64,000 bases of DNA from Serratia sarumanii (GCF_029962605.1 NZ_CP124750.1:3286001-3350000); one strand, 5' to 3'. Counted from the stretch's first letter, positions 26,513 to 37,343 are shown. A program made the numbers and translations. Notes: generated by a model from the letters alone, not told the origin.

Positions 26513-27550
26513 TTATCTGGGAAGTGTCAGCAAAAAGTTATCCGCAATTTCAAATAAACAATCGGTTGGATCGTCACCACGCTCCTTCATTTTAAGCATC
26601 TCACATACTTTTTCATCGTTGAGGATGAGCATTAGTTTTCCGTGTTCTCGCATGGCTCCTTGAGTCATTACCACTGCATTTTCCTCAGCGCCACTCCTTG
26701 TCATAATAATTGCCATACGTCTGAGGCCTTTTTCCAAAAGATATTTCTCAGTAGTGAGTATCTGACCTTGCTTTATTTTACCTGAATAATTTTTGAACTC
26801 GAAAAGCACATAACGGCTATCAAGATGCTCAATAACAAACTTCCAAAATTCAGTAATTGGCCTCACTCGACAAATATAGTCATAACGGTTTAAACCATCG
26901 TCAGTTCTTTTTTGTGAGTGCCAACCTTGAAGATCGTTATGGAATAAATACTTGAGAATCTCCTCACATTTTCGTTCATACTGACTCCAAGATGCTTTTC
27001 CTTTTTTTATACTCTGTAGCTCATTGCAAAGTTTCGTCCCTTTACTATCTCGCTGCTCAAATCGCCCACTTTCTAGAAGCCCAATGTCTCTAATTATTAA
27101 CCTATTATCTTTACGGTAAAGGGAAGGTGTCAGAGTCTCATTTAGATTGACTTCCAACAATGCATCCAATTCCTCCGCGAGTTCAGGATGTGGACCACAC
27201 AGTGCCCTTAAGTCCGCTTGATCCAAAAAAGTAATACTAAATCTATTTTCAAGGGCCTCTCGTAATTCAGGAGAGAGAACACAAGAGACAACCAACATTC
27301 CCTTTTCAACCCCTGCGGCCACACCATTATTCGCTATACGATTCGCAGCCACATCAATAAGTGATGGTTGAGCACGTGCTGTACGATAGTATTTAACTTC
27401 AATAGCCCAGCTTTGATTTTCAAAATCTGCAAGCAAGTCAAATCCTTCGCTTCCTCTGAGGTTATTCTTATTTACCCTAAAAAAGTTGACCTCCAGGATA
27501 CGACATACAAGATTTTCGAATAGCTGCCAAGTTGGTTTAATTTTATTCAT
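26513..27550 (-). CDS. Two-domain PD-(D/E)XK (Mrr-like) nuclease of the SIR2-HerA cassette
   Basis: 345 residues with two apparent nuclease cores. The N-terminal one is Mrr-like: Asp38 in GSEGFDLLADF and Glu51-Val-Lys53 in WAIEVKYY. The second has Asp224 in NRYDYICRV and Glu251-Phe-Lys253 in VLFEFKNYS. Both D...ExK sets look intact. It starts at an ATG preceded by AAGGA. It is the third gene after SIR2 and HerA on the same strand but separated from herA by 228 bp, with a possible own promoter (TATAAT on the minus strand near 27645). Probably a DNA-cleaving effector or modulator of the system. Confidence 0.72.
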   Translation of the reverse strand: MNKIKPTWQLFENLVCRILEVNFFRVNKNNLRGSEGFDLLADFENQSWAIEVKYYRTARAQPSLIDVAANRIANNGVAAGVEKGMLVVSCVLSPELREALENRFSITFLDQADLRALCGPHPELAEELDALLEVNLNETLTPSLYRKDNRLIIRDIGLLESGRFEQRDSKGTKLCNELQSIKKGKASWSQYERKCEEILKYLFHNDLQGWHSQKRTDDGLNRYDYICRVRPITEFWKFVIEHLDSRYVLFEFKNYSGKIKQGQILTTEKYLLEKGLRRMAIIMTRSGAEENAVVMTQGAMREHGKLMLILNDEKVCEMLKMKERGDDPTDCLFEIADNFLLTLPR

Positions 27551-27778
27551 GTCGTTACATCCTTTTTTAATATTAGAAACTACAACAAGACAGAGACATC
27601 TCGAGCATCCTATCTGAGTTGATGCTATATAATGGTTAAAAAATAAAATAAACAGTGCATTATATCATCATTTAAAACACAACATCATATAGCAGAACCA
27701 ATTAATAAATTTGACAAAATAAACGATGATTTAGCCAAGTTATATAATCCTGCTAAAGATGTAAAAATAACTATAGAT
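27551..27778 (-). promoter_or_regulatory. Spacer between herA and the nuclease, possible internal promoter
   Basis: 228 bp of very AT-rich DNA. On the minus strand a TATAAT hexamer stands near 27645, about 90 nt ahead of the nuclease start; the -35 is unclear. No gene is supported. Confidence 0.35.
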
Positions 27779-29512
27779 TCATTGAATGCTTTGCTTACGC
27801 CAATTTTCAAGGGCAACTGATAAACGGTGCTCCTTGACTGGCTTTTGCCATTCATCCCAAAAATTAACCGTACCGCTATTTGGCTTGTTTTTCGGTTCAT
27901 CAATCCTAATCCTACTAGGAAGCAAGCTAGCATCGCCAACAACCAAAGCCTCACCGGTATCTAAAGTAGGAAGTATATCGCTAAATCCCCCAAGACTATC
28001 TGGTAGTAATCTCTTAATAACCCCTTGATCTTCAGAGTTGGTCAACCTCATGGATACGAAATTGCTACATTGGCTAAGCATTGTCTTATTCACTTCTGAA
28101 GGTCTCTGGCTTATTACCACAAGGCTAACCCCATATTTACGCCCTTCTTTTGCAATTCGCTCAAAAATATCTAGGGAAATGTCATCCGCTGAATCTGCCA
28201 TATTGCGCTGGGGCATGTATAGATGGGCTTCATCGCATAGGAGAGCAATTGGATGACGCAACGTTGATGGAGTCCATTGCTGAATTGAAAAGGTGACACG
28301 AGCGACCAGAGAAACAATCAATGGCAAAACATCCGATGGAACTTCTGAAAAATCTATAATTTTTATTCCAGCCTTGCCATTCTCCTCAGCACTACCGAGT
28401 ACGGCATTAGCAAAACTGTCAAGCCAGCAGAAATCCAGAATATCATTACCACCATTAAACATGAAACCTAAACGCCTATCGTAGATTTTATTTTCTAGGC
28501 GGGAAATCATGCGAGCAAGTTTACCGAAGAAATCACCTTGTTTTTCCGTACCAGGCTTAGCACCAGGAACCATTTCAACATTAATTTCATTCAAACGTTT
28601 CATGAGACTACTAAGCTCGAACGGAACTGGGCTGTCTATGGTGAAATGTTTCAAAATGTCTTGCTGTCCAATATCTTCTAAATATTTTTGCTTCGCTAGG
28701 TTGATTTCTCTAGCCATAATCATGGCTTGGTTAGGTGCATTCTGGTCACTGCGGTCAACAAACATTGATACAAGCGCTTCATACGAAAGCAACCAATATG
28801 GCAAGTAAAGGATTCCATCACTAATAGTTCTTTTTACCTCAACATCAGCCGGACCAGCAACCTTAAAATGCTGAATTCCCTTGCCAACTAAAGGAGCATA
28901 CTCACCATGAAGATCAAATACAATTGCATTTGCCGTCGTAAGACCAGACATCTGTTCAATAATTTTAGCTGTCGTCCAAGACTTGCCGGAACCTGTACTG
29001 CCTCCGATGAATGCATGCCGTTGGAAAAATTTATTTCCATTGAGATAAGCAACAGCCTGTTCGTCAAGCGTATATTTACCAAGTGTTAGGGCATTTCCGT
29101 CTGCAGATACGTTAGACAGAATACGCATGAAACTCGTTAGATTTTCTCCCTCCAGTGAGAAACAATTAGCATCTATTTCTGGAACACTTTCAAGAGTACG
29201 ACGGAATACGTTTTCCTTCGTACCATCACGATCCAACATCGTACCAATCAAAGCGATACGACATAAATTTAGTTCGGAATTTTTATCATTGACACCATTA
29301 TTAATAATATCTTCGATACCTCGCTTACGCGTCACCTGTGTTATAAGGCCGATGAGGTGTTGCCCTGGCCGACTACTTTGGAGAACTGCGAGATGGTTAA
29401 CTTGCAATCTTTTCAGCTGATCAATATTTTCCACATCTACGATAACATTTGTCGTATCAACGGAAGTAACACTTCCAAGTGCGTCTTCATCTTTAAAATT
29501 GAAAATAGACAT
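27779..29512 (-). CDS. HerA-family hexameric ATPase/translocase (defence-associated)
   Basis: 577 residues. N-terminal beta-barrel (HAS-barrel-like, about 10-60), Walker A GGSTGSGKSW at 170-179, Walker B ALLCDEAHLYMP near residue 425, and the sensor-like VISQRPSEV. HerA proteins form hexameric DNA translocases; those paired with SIR2, DUF4297 or nucleases are anti-phage systems (SIR2-HerA, Nezha type). It starts 9 nt after the SIR2 stop, so the two are co-translated. AT-rich like the rest of the cassette. Confidence 0.88.
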   Translation of the reverse strand: MSIFNFKDEDALGSVTSVDTTNVIVDVENIDQLKRLQVNHLAVLQSSRPGQHLIGLITQVTRKRGIEDIINNGVNDKNSELNLCRIALIGTMLDRDGTKENVFRRTLESVPEIDANCFSLEGENLTSFMRILSNVSADGNALTLGKYTLDEQAVAYLNGNKFFQRHAFIGGSTGSGKSWTTAKIIEQMSGLTTANAIVFDLHGEYAPLVGKGIQHFKVAGPADVEVKRTISDGILYLPYWLLSYEALVSMFVDRSDQNAPNQAMIMAREINLAKQKYLEDIGQQDILKHFTIDSPVPFELSSLMKRLNEINVEMVPGAKPGTEKQGDFFGKLARMISRLENKIYDRRLGFMFNGGNDILDFCWLDSFANAVLGSAEENGKAGIKIIDFSEVPSDVLPLIVSLVARVTFSIQQWTPSTLRHPIALLCDEAHLYMPQRNMADSADDISLDIFERIAKEGRKYGVSLVVISQRPSEVNKTMLSQCSNFVSMRLTNSEDQGVIKRLLPDSLGGFSDILPTLDTGEALVVGDASLLPSRIRIDEPKNKPNSGTVNFWDEWQKPVKEHRLSVALENWRKQSIQ

Positions 29513-29521
29513 ACCTTCTTC

Positions 29522-30535
29522 CTACATGATTAGTGACAGATAACCTTCAAGGCTCCAGAGGTTCTTTTCAACAGTCACAGGTGCCTTAGCCAAAGAAGAG
29601 TAGATTATAGATTGATCATCGGTATCTCCTCGCTCTATTGCAAGGTAATTTTGCGCATTACTTTCGATAATTAGTTTTTTTGCAGCATCAGAAAGGGTAT
29701 AGGTAATAATAGTTATGGGAACTTTATTTCTAAGGCATTTCGCTATTAGTTTTGGTTGAATATGCTCGTCATTAAATCCGTAACCGACACACAAATACGA
29801 ACAGGCAGAATTTATGGCTTCATCCGCATTTTTGATGATGGAACGAAATGGCTCTAAGTGAGTTTTTTGATATTTTTGCGTACCGGGTGTAACTATTTGC
29901 GGCTCGTGACTCTCTGGAACATCATGAATATTTGACAAAGCAATAGTATCTTTTACTGGTGACTGAAACCAGTCGACAGAACCATGTACTTTCCAAATAT
30001 TAACTCGACGACTAACACTTATTTCACTTGGTGTAGCCAACTGACGAAAAAAACCATATGTAAACCCAGTAAAATGATGAATTCGCCCTTGCTCACAGGC
30101 ATATTCAGCCAAACGATCATAATTTGTTGTTACTATATTTATTACTCTAAGACTACTTTTGAACATATGTTCAAGTAAGCGACTCAGTGGAAACATTGCA
30201 TTATTCTGTAGACTTAAATTGAAAATATTAATATCTTCAAAATTAATGAGCCCCCATGTCGATTTAATAATTCTAGCGGTGAGAATTTCAGAAACAACAA
30301 CTTTATGCAATGCAGATTCTAGGTCTACTCCATCCTGTAATACTTGACAAAAGTGTTCCCAAGCAATAATTTCGTCCTTAGACAAACCAGTAAGATCAGT
30401 TTCAGCAACCAAATGCTTTGCAAGCCCTGACATTCCAGACATTCCGTATGCAGCTGAAGCACCACTGCCTAATATAATAACGGGAGCTTTGCCGTAAAAA
30501 TCTTGTGCTTGTTTCTGATAGTTGAATTCGGTCAT
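29522..30535 (-). CDS. SIR2-domain defence protein (NAD-consuming)
   Basis: 337 residues: nucleotide-binding ILGSGASAAYG at 21-31, TTNYD at 136-140 and the catalytic-type His in KVHGSVDW (184) are the SIR2 signature. In defence systems this domain hydrolyses NAD+ on infection. It is the first gene of the leftward cassette, upstream of herA. The C-terminal part (SYLCVGYGFNDEHI) belongs to the SIR2-like/DUF4917 group of phage-defence proteins. The 30536-30795 gap, very AT-rich, holds its promoter and that of the LacI gene. Confidence 0.88.
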   Translation of the reverse strand: MTEFNYQKQAQDFYGKAPVIILGSGASAAYGMSGMSGLAKHLVAETDLTGLSKDEIIAWEHFCQVLQDGVDLESALHKVVVSEILTARIIKSTWGLINFEDINIFNLSLQNNAMFPLSRLLEHMFKSSLRVINIVTTNYDRLAEYACEQGRIHHFTGFTYGFFRQLATPSEISVSRRVNIWKVHGSVDWFQSPVKDTIALSNIHDVPESHEPQIVTPGTQKYQKTHLEPFRSIIKNADEAINSACSYLCVGYGFNDEHIQPKLIAKCLRNKVPITIITYTLSDAAKKLIIESNAQNYLAIERGDTDDQSIIYSSLAKAPVTVEKNLWSLEGYLSLIM

Positions 30536-30795
30536 TTTAATTTCTTAGAGGTTATGATGAAACCAAGTTAGCGCTGACGCACCTATTTTTCAATAGATTT
30601 CTACCTCCCTCCGCCTTAGCACAGCTTATAAAAACACATCTGATCAATTAATTCATAACTAATAATTAAATTATTAGTTATTAGCAAATTTATTCCCTCC
30701 TCCTTATCCAGTGAAACTAAGCTTTCCCCCCTAGCACCGCCCCCGCCCTTTCCCTACAATAAGGGATCTGTTGAGGCATAACGCAAGGAAAGACG

Positions 30796-31800
30796 GTGTC
30801 GAAAGCCAATCCCAATGCCACTATCGTGGATATCGCCCGCCGCGCCAGGGTGACCAATATCACCGTTTCCCGCGCCTTCAATAAGCCCGAGCTGGTCAAG
30901 CCGGAAACCCGCGAGCGCATTCACGCCATCGCCAAAGAGCTGAACTATGTGCCCAATGCCTTCGCGCAGGGGCTGAAAAGCAGCAGCAGCCAGATTATCG
31001 GCATCGTCACCAGCAGCATGTACAACCCGTTCTATTCCGGCCTGATCAAGACCGTGTCGCGCATTGCGCGTCAGCAGGGCTACCAGATCATGCTGTTCGA
31101 CACCGACGGCAGCGAAGAGGCGGAAATGCGCGCCATTCAGGCGCTGTTCGGCTACAAGGCGCGCGGCATCCTGCTGTCGGCGGTGCGCGACGACAAGCGC
31201 TACCGCCCCGCCTATCTCGAGCTGGCCGAGGTGTACGGCGTGCCGCTGATCCTGATCGACCGCGATCTTTACGATCAGCAGCTGAGCGGCGTGTTCCTCG
31301 ATAACCGCGAGATCGGCGTGCTGGCCGGGCGCTATCTGGCGGAGCAGCCGGAGAAGAAACTTTTGATCATCGGCGGCCCGGCGGATTCGGAAATTACGCT
31401 AACGCGCACCGCCGGCATCGTCGCGGCATTGCAGGGCAGCGGCCGTGAGATTCACATCATCAACGGCGACTACGATTTCACCTCGCAAGAGAGCGAGGTG
31501 CGCGCCTATCTGGCGCAGCCGGAGAACCGCCCGGATTATATCATTGGCCTGAATGGCATCATCACGCTGGGCGCCATCGCCATCTGCCACGAGATGGGGC
31601 TTTATGAACAGGTGAAGTTCTTCTCGATCGACGAACCGCCGCGCGCCGGCGCTTACGGCCTGCACATTCCGGGGGTGTATCACGATACGCAGAAACTGGG
31701 GGAGATCGCCGCGGAGCTGCTGTTCAGCGCCATTCACAGCCCGCGCGGCGAGCTGCCGGTGCGCAGAGAGTTCTTCACCGGCTCGCTGTTGAATCGCTGA
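30796..31800 (+). CDS. LacI-family transcriptional regulator of the pentitol/pentulose operon
   Basis: 334 residues: LacI HTH at 8-30 (ATIVDIARRARVTNITVSRA), hinge helix near residue 55, then a type I periplasmic-binding-protein domain. GTG start with AAGGAAAG upstream. It is convergent with the catabolic operon (6 bp between stops), so it is transcribed separately. The operon promoter region 8 kb away carries a 20-bp inverted repeat that is a plausible pair of operators for it. Inducer unknown, probably a pentulose or its phosphate. Confidence 0.85.
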   Translation: MSKANPNATIVDIARRARVTNITVSRAFNKPELVKPETRERIHAIAKELNYVPNAFAQGLKSSSSQIIGIVTSSMYNPFYSGLIKTVSRIARQQGYQIMLFDTDGSEEAEMRAIQALFGYKARGILLSAVRDDKRYRPAYLELAEVYGVPLILIDRDLYDQQLSGVFLDNREIGVLAGRYLAEQPEKKLLIIGGPADSEITLTRTAGIVAALQGSGREIHIINGDYDFTSQESEVRAYLAQPENRPDYIIGLNGIITLGAIAICHEMGLYEQVKFFSIDEPPRAGAYGLHIPGVYHDTQKLGEIAAELLFSAIHSPRGELPVRREFFTGSLLNR

Positions 31801-31806
31801 CGGGCG

Positions 31807-32499
31807 CTATTGCCCGTAGTAGGCGTGTTTGCCGTGCTTGCGCAGGAAATGTTTGTCCAATAGCTCTGGCTGCATCGGGGCGATGGCCGGCGCCAGCTGG
31901 CGCGTCGCCATCGCCATGATCGCCACCTCTTCCAGCACCACCGCGTTGTGTACCGCATCCGCCGCGTCCTTGCCCCAGGCGAACGGGCCGTGGGAATAAA
32001 CCAACACCCCCGGCACCTGCTGCGGATCGCGCCCCGCCTGGTTGAAGGTCTCGATAATCACCTTGCCGGTTTCCCCCTCGTAATCCCCGGCGATCTCCGC
32101 CTCGCTCATCGGCCGGGTACAGGGAATGTCGCCGTAAAAGTAGTCGGCGTGGGTGGTGCCCAGCGCCGGGATCGGTTGCCCGGCCTGCGCCCAGATGGTG
32201 GCGTTGCGGCTGTGGGTGTGCACCACGCCGCCGATATCGGCGAAGGCGCGGTACAGCGCCAGGTGGGTGGCGGTGTCGGATGAGGGCTTACGGTGCCCTT
32301 CGCGCACCTTGCCCTCCAGATCCACCACCACCAGATCCTCCAGCGTCATCGCCTCGTAGGCGATGCCCGAAGGCTTGATTACCACCAGCCCGCTCTGGCG
32401 ATCGATCGCCGAGACGTTGCCCCAGGTAAAGGTCACCAGCCCGTATGCCGGCAGGCTGAGGTTGGCGGCCAGCACCTGCCGCTTGAGTTCGTTCAGCAT
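31807..32499 (-). CDS. sgbE: L-ribulose-5-phosphate 4-epimerase
   Basis: 230 residues of the AraD/SgbE/UlaF class II aldolase-like family: [20 protein letters not shown], the metal-site [12 protein letters not shown], and the closing [12 protein letters not shown]. Converts L-ribulose 5-phosphate to D-xylulose 5-phosphate, entering the pentose phosphate pathway. Last gene of the leftward operon, overlapping the upstream 3-epimerase gene by 7 nt. I use sgbE because the neighbours are LyxK- and SgbU-like; ulaF or araD would be equally valid family names. Confidence 0.92.
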   Translation of the reverse strand: MLNELKRQVLAANLSLPAYGLVTFTWGNVSAIDRQSGLVVIKPSGIAYEAMTLEDLVVVDLEGKVREGHRKPSSDTATHLALYRAFADIGGVVHTHSRNATIWAQAGQPIPALGTTHADYFYGDIPCTRPMSEAEIAGDYEGETGKVIIETFNQAGRDPQQVPGVLVYSHGPFAWGKDAADAVHNAVVLEEVAIMAMATRQLAPAIAPMQPELLDKHFLRKHGKHAYYGQ

Positions 32500-33362
32500 G
32501 CGATGCCTCCATCAATCATCTGTTGTTCGATCCAGGCCTTGGCCTGGGCGATGCGTTGCTTATCCTGCCCATCTTCACGCGCCCACATCTCCAGCAGGTA
32601 GGGGCCGCGATAGCCGAGCGCATTGAGCACGGCAAAGGCGTGGGCGAAATCCACGCAGCCTTCGCCGAACGGCACGTCGCGGAACTGCCCGGCGCTGCCC
32701 GGCCCCACCGCCACGGTGTCTTTGAGGTGCACGGCGGTGATGCTGCCGATGCCCAGCGCCAGCTCGGCGGCGACGTCGTTGCCCCAGGCGCTGAGGTTGC
32801 CGAGATCGGGATACACCGTGAACCACGGGCTGTTGACGTGGCGGGCGATGTCGCGCCATTTGCTGATGCTGTTGATGAACGGCGTGTCCATCACCTCCAC
32901 CGACAGCATCACCTGCGCCCTGGCGGCCTGCGCCGCCGCCCACTGCACGCCCTCGATAAAACGCTCGCGGCTGTGGCGATCGGCGGGTTCGTAATAGACG
33001 TCGTAGCCCGCCAGCTGGATGCTGCGGATGCCGAGATCCGTCGCCAGTTCCAGCGCCTTGCTCATCAGCACTCGCGCCCGCTCGCGGGTGGCAGCGTCAT
33101 GGCTGCCGAACGGATCGCGCCGGTGCGCCGACAGGCACAGGCTCGGCACCGTCACCCCGCTGTCGAGCCGCGCCTGGATAAACGCCAGCCGCTGGCGGCG
33201 ATCCCAGTCCAGCCGCTGCTGGCGCGCCGGCTGTTCGTCGATCGACATCTCCACAAATTCAAAGCCCAGCTCGGCGGCGGTGGCCAGCCGCTGCGGCCAG
33301 CTCAGATCGGCAGGCAGCGCCTTTTCATACAGCCCCAGACAGGCGGCGTTAGTCGTTTGCAT
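32493..33362 (-). CDS. sgbU: L-ribulose/L-xylulose-5-phosphate 3-epimerase
   Basis: 289 residues, UlaE/SgbU family TIM barrel: [67 protein letters not shown] and GPYLLEMWA, all strongly conserved with E. coli UlaE. Converts L-xylulose 5-phosphate to L-ribulose 5-phosphate. It overlaps the kinase gene by 14 nt upstream and the 4-epimerase gene by 7 nt downstream, consistent with tight translational coupling. Confidence 0.92.
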   Translation of the reverse strand: MQTTNAACLGLYEKALPADLSWPQRLATAAELGFEFVEMSIDEQPARQQRLDWDRRQRLAFIQARLDSGVTVPSLCLSAHRRDPFGSHDAATRERARVLMSKALELATDLGIRSIQLAGYDVYYEPADRHSRERFIEGVQWAAAQAARAQVMLSVEVMDTPFINSISKWRDIARHVNSPWFTVYPDLGNLSAWGNDVAAELALGIGSITAVHLKDTVAVGPGSAGQFRDVPFGEGCVDFAHAFAVLNALGYRGPYLLEMWAREDGQDKQRIAQAKAWIEQQMIDGGIAC

Positions 33363-34836
33363 CAGTCACCTCACTCAAAGCCTGAGCGACCGCCAGATAG
33401 CGCGCCTGCTGGGCGCGCAGGCGCCGATGGGCGGCGGTCGCGGGATAATAACAGCGCAGTTTGGGCGGCGCGGCGGCGATCGCTTCGGCGAACCCGGCGT
33501 ACTCCCCGGCGCCGACGGCGGCGCACAGGGCGGCGGCGCGGCAGCCGCTTTGGCGGGTTTCCACCACCTCAAGCGGCAGGTTGCCGGCGTCGGCGTACAT
33601 CTGCATCCACACCTCGGACTGCGTCGGCCCGCCGGTCATGCGCACCCGCTCGATGCGTGGGTTCAGCTGCACCATGCGCTCCTGATGGATCAGGTGCGAG
33701 AACACGATGCCCTGGTAGATCGCCTGCACCACGTCTGCCATCTCGTGGTGGGCGCTCAGGCCAATCAGCCCGCCCGGCGTGTTGCCGCCGAGGTTGGAGC
33801 CGTACAGATAAGGCAGGAACAGCAGTCCGCTCGGCTGCTCGCGGCGCTCGGCCACCCAGGCGTTGAACTGGGCGTAGCGCTGCCGGTCGTCGGCGCAAAA
33901 CTGGCGCAGGAACCAGGCCAGGTTGCCGGCCGAGGTCGGGCTGCCTTCGTGCACGAAATAGCGGCCGTCGATGCAGTAGCGCCCCCAGGCGTAGGGGTAA
34001 TCGGCGGGAATGATGCACTCGGTCACGCAGGTGGCGATCGACCAGGTGCCCGCCACCGCGCTGAGCGTGCGATCGTCGGCCACGCCGGAGCTGAGCGCCG
34101 CGCCCACCACGTCGAACAGGCCGCCGTATACCGCGGTGCCCGCACGCAGGCCGCACTGCGCCGCCGCCGCGGCCGTCACCCGCCCGGCCAGCTGCGCCGA
34201 ACCGATCGTTGGCGCAGTCTTCTCCTGTGCCTCTTCGATGCCGAAGGCCGCCATCAGCGCCGGATCGTAAGCGCCGCTGTGCTGGTTAAACAGGTTGCTG
34301 CCGGAGATGTTGGTCACCTCGGCCGCCGCCTCGCCGGTGAGGCGAAAGCGCAGGTAGTCGTGCGCCATCAGGATGCGATCGACGGCAGCGTACTGCGCCG
34401 GTTGCCGCTGCTTCAGCCAGCGCAGCAGCAGCGCCGGGTGGCTGGGCCACAGCGGCTGCAGGCTGCGCGGGTAGGTCTGCGCGTCCACGCCGGCGCGGCG
34501 CAGCTCAGCCGCGGTGGCCGCCGCGCGGTTGTCCGAAGAGAGGATGCCGTTGCCGACCGGTTTGCCGTGGCGATCGATGGCGTACAGCCCTTTGCCGTGC
34601 GCCGAAAAGCTGACGCCGCGCACCTGCCCGGCATCCAACCCCGCCGCGTGCAGCGTCTGGCGGATCGCCGCGCAGACGTCATCCCACAGCGCGTCCATAT
34701 TGCGTTCGCTGAAGCCCGGCTGGGCGGCAATCGCCGCGCCGTCGCGCTCGGCGATCGCCAGCTCTTCGCCGTTTGCCCGGTACAGCCCGGCCTTGATCAC
34801 CGTGCCGCCGACGTCTATGCCAAGAAAGACTGCCAT
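33349..34836 (-). CDS. lyxK: FGGY-family L-xylulose kinase
   Basis: 495 residues, FGGY carbohydrate kinase: phosphate-1 motif FLGIDVGGTVIKAGLY at the N-terminus, SFSAHGKGLY near residue 98, AVAGTWSIATCVTE in the middle, and MTGGPTQSEVWMQMYAD near residue 400. It matches E. coli LyxK (L-xylulokinase, 498 residues) in length and pattern. Expected to make L-xylulose 5-phosphate, feeding the two epimerases encoded next. Its start lies 8 nt past the permease stop. Confidence 0.9.
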   Translation of the reverse strand: MAVFLGIDVGGTVIKAGLYRANGEELAIAERDGAAIAAQPGFSERNMDALWDDVCAAIRQTLHAAGLDAGQVRGVSFSAHGKGLYAIDRHGKPVGNGILSSDNRAAATAAELRRAGVDAQTYPRSLQPLWPSHPALLLRWLKQRQPAQYAAVDRILMAHDYLRFRLTGEAAAEVTNISGSNLFNQHSGAYDPALMAAFGIEEAQEKTAPTIGSAQLAGRVTAAAAAQCGLRAGTAVYGGLFDVVGAALSSGVADDRTLSAVAGTWSIATCVTECIIPADYPYAWGRYCIDGRYFVHEGSPTSAGNLAWFLRQFCADDRQRYAQFNAWVAERREQPSGLLFLPYLYGSNLGGNTPGGLIGLSAHHEMADVVQAIYQGIVFSHLIHQERMVQLNPRIERVRMTGGPTQSEVWMQMYADAGNLPLEVVETRQSGCRAAALCAAVGAGEYAGFAEAIAAAPPKLRCYYPATAAHRRLRAQQARYLAVAQALSEVTDAND

Positions 34837-34844
34837 CGCGCCTC

Positions 34845-35834
34845 CTATTTGCGCCGCACGGAGCTGAGGTAGATGGCGGCCAGGATAATGCCACCCTTCA
34901 CCACGTTCTGGATATATGGCGACACGTTCATCAGATTGAGGCCGTTGTTGAGCACCCCGAGCATCATCGCCCCCACCAGCGTGCCGACGATGGCGCCGCG
35001 CCCGCCGGAGATCGCCGCCCCGCCCAGCACCACCGCGGCGATGGCGTCCAGCTCGAAGCCTTCGCCGGCGTTGGGCTGCCCGCTCATCAGGCGCGAGGTC
35101 AGCACCAGCCCGGCCAGCGCGGCGGTCAGGCCGCTGATCACGTACACCAGCATCTTGTAGCGCGGCACGCGGATGCCGCTCAGCCGCGCCGCCTCTTCGT
35201 TGCCGCCCATCGCATAGACGTAGCGGCCGAACGGCAGCTGATTGAGCATCAGCCAGGCCAGCACGTACACGCCGAGCATGATCAGGATCGGCACCTGAAT
35301 GCCCAGCACCGTGCCGCGGCCGAAGAACGCGAACACGTCGGGCAGGCCGGAGATCGGGTAGCCGCCGGTATAGAGCAGCGCCAGGCCGCGGGCGATGCCC
35401 ATCGACGCCAGGGTGACGATGATCGGCGGCATGCGCAGATAGGCGATGCAGGCGCCGTTGGCCAGGCCGAACAGCGCGCCGACCGCCAGCGCCGCCACCA
35501 TCGCCAGCGGGATCGGCACCGCCGCCAGCATCAGCCCGGCGGCGACCGAGCCGGCCAGCGCCATCACCGGCCCCACCGAGAGATCGATGCCGCCGGTCAG
35601 GATGGCGCAGGTCATGCCCACCGCGATGATGGCGTTGATCGACACCTGGCGCGCCACGTTGGTCAGGTTGTTGACGCTGAGGAAGCTGTCGTTCAGCAGG
35701 CTCATCAATACGAACAGGACAGCGAAGCCGATAAACGGCAAGACCGCCGGGTGATGCAGCAGTTTTTCCCAGCGCTTGCCGAGGCTGGGGCCGGCGGCGC
35801 GGCGCGCCACGGCGGGTTGTTCAATTCCGATCAT
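34845..35834 (-). CDS. RbsC-type sugar ABC transporter permease
   Basis: 329 residues, about ten hydrophobic helices, RbsC/XylH family: [20 protein letters not shown] near residue 85, [14 protein letters not shown] in the cytoplasmic loop, and [20 protein letters not shown] near the end. Forms the membrane channel for the adjacent ATPase and binding protein. The start overlaps the ATPase stop by 4 nt. Substrate inferred from the operon to be a pentitol or L-pentulose. Confidence 0.9.
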   Translation of the reverse strand: MIGIEQPAVARRAAGPSLGKRWEKLLHHPAVLPFIGFAVLFVLMSLLNDSFLSVNNLTNVARQVSINAIIAVGMTCAILTGGIDLSVGPVMALAGSVAAGLMLAAVPIPLAMVAALAVGALFGLANGACIAYLRMPPIIVTLASMGIARGLALLYTGGYPISGLPDVFAFFGRGTVLGIQVPILIMLGVYVLAWLMLNQLPFGRYVYAMGGNEEAARLSGIRVPRYKMLVYVISGLTAALAGLVLTSRLMSGQPNAGEGFELDAIAAVVLGGAAISGGRGAIVGTLVGAMMLGVLNNGLNLMNVSPYIQNVVKGGIILAAIYLSSVRRK

Positions 35835-37321
35835 AAGGCACTCCCGGTCGCGTGAAGCATAATGTGGTTGGATTCGATGTCGTCGCCGGTCAGCTCGGCG
35901 ACGATGTGGCCGCCGCGAAACACCAGCACGCGGTCACACACGCCGATGATCTCCGGCAGTTCGGAGGAAATCATGATGATGGAGATGCCCTGCTGGGTCA
36001 GTTGCTGCATCAGCTGGTAGATCTCGGCCTTGGCACCCACGTCGATGCCGCGCGTCGGTTCGTCGAAGATCAGGATGTTGCAGTCGTTGTTGAGCCAGCG
36101 GGCGATCACCACCTTCTGCTGGTTGCCGCCGCTCAGGGTGCTGACGGCGGTCTCAGCGTCCGGGGTTTTCACCCCCACGGCGCGGATCAGCCGCTGCACC
36201 ACGTCGCGATCCTTACGGGCGCTGACGAAGATCTTGCCACGCCGGTGGTGCCGGTTGAGGGTGATGTTCTGCGCCACCGAAAACGGCAGCACCAGGCCCT
36301 CGGTTTTGCGGCTCTCCGGCAGCAGGCCAATGCCCTGCGCCAGCGCCTGCGCCGGGGAGCGCAGCGCCGCCGGTTGGCCGCCGAGGCTGACGCGTTTGCG
36401 GTGGCAGCGGCTGGCGCCGATCAGCGCCGAGACGGTCTCGGTGCGCCCGGAGCCCACCAGCCCGGCGAAGCCGAGGATCTCGCCCTTGTGCAGGTGGAAG
36501 CGGTCGGTCGCGCCGTGCTTCTCGCGCTGGATCTCCGCCTCCAGCAGCACCGTCGCGGTATCGACCGGGTGCTGTTTCACCGGGAAGGCGTTCTCGATTT
36601 TGCGCCCGACCATCAGCCGCACCAGCTCTTCCACGTTGGTGTCGCCGGTAGCCAGCGTTTCGATGTAGGCGCCGTCGCGCAGCACGGTGATGCGATCGCA
36701 GATGGTGAAGATCTCGTCCAGGTGGTGCGAGATAAACACCATGCCGACGCCCAGCAGCCGCAGATCGTTCATCACGCTGAACAGGTGCTCGGCCTCGCCC
36801 GGCGTCAGCGTGGCGGTCGGCTCATCCAGCACCAGCACCCGCGCCTCCAGCGACAGTGCCTTGGCGATCTCAACGAACTGCTGCTGCGCCACGCTCAGCT
36901 GCTCCACCGGGCAATCGAGATCGATAGCCACCGTCAGCCGCTTGAAAATGGCCTCGGCCTTGCGCCGCATCGCCCGGCGATCCAGCAGGCCCCAGCGGTT
37001 CCTGATCTCCCGGTTGAGGAAGATGTTGTCGATGGCGCTCATGTAGGGAATCAACGAGAATTCCTGAAAAATAATGCCGACGCCGGCCTCGATCGCCTGG
37101 CGATAGTTGTTAAAGCGGCGCTGCTCGCCGTCGATAAAAATATCGCCCTCGTCCGGCTGATAGATGCCGCACATGATTTTCACCAGCGTCGATTTGCCGG
37201 CGCCGTTTTCGCCCAGCAGGGCGTGCACTTCGCCGCGTTGAATGGCCAGATCGATGCCGTCCAGCGCCTTCACGCCGGGAAAGCTCTTCTTTATTCGCTT
37301 CAGTTCCAGTAAAGGTGTCAC
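35831..37321 (-). CDS. RbsA-type sugar ABC transporter ATPase (duplicated NBD)
   Basis: 496 residues with two ABC domains: first Walker [14 protein letters not shown], signature [15 protein letters not shown] and Walker [16 protein letters not shown]; second half [31 protein letters not shown] and [16 protein letters not shown] start at the GTG at 37319-37321 ([20 protein letters not shown]); a longer open frame to 37363 runs through an operon hairpin. Normal length for RbsA/XylG/AraG. Confidence 0.9.
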   Translation of the reverse strand: MTPLLELKRIKKSFPGVKALDGIDLAIQRGEVHALLGENGAGKSTLVKIMCGIYQPDEGDIFIDGEQRRFNNYRQAIEAGVGIIFQEFSLIPYMSAIDNIFLNREIRNRWGLLDRRAMRRKAEAIFKRLTVAIDLDCPVEQLSVAQQQFVEIAKALSLEARVLVLDEPTATLTPGEAEHLFSVMNDLRLLGVGMVFISHHLDEIFTICDRITVLRDGAYIETLATGDTNVEELVRLMVGRKIENAFPVKQHPVDTATVLLEAEIQREKHGATDRFHLHKGEILGFAGLVGSGRTETVSALIGASRCHRKRVSLGGQPAALRSPAQALAQGIGLLPESRKTEGLVLPFSVAQNITLNRHHRRGKIFVSARKDRDVVQRLIRAVGVKTPDAETAVSTLSGGNQQKVVIARWLNNDCNILIFDEPTRGIDVGAKAEIYQLMQQLTQQGISIIMISSELPEIIGVCDRVLVFRGGHIVAELTGDDIESNHIMLHATGSAL

Positions 37322-37343
37322 CGCATTGCCCTCCGCGCCGAAC

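Noticed and set aside
33019..34872. 617-codon open frame antisense to lyxK and sgbU
   Set aside because: Arg/Ala/His-rich composition typical of an antisense frame; the opposite strand has two clearly recognisable enzymes.
35852..37312. 486-codon open frame antisense to the ABC ATPase
   Set aside because: No motif or ribosome-binding site; the ATPase on the other strand is certain.
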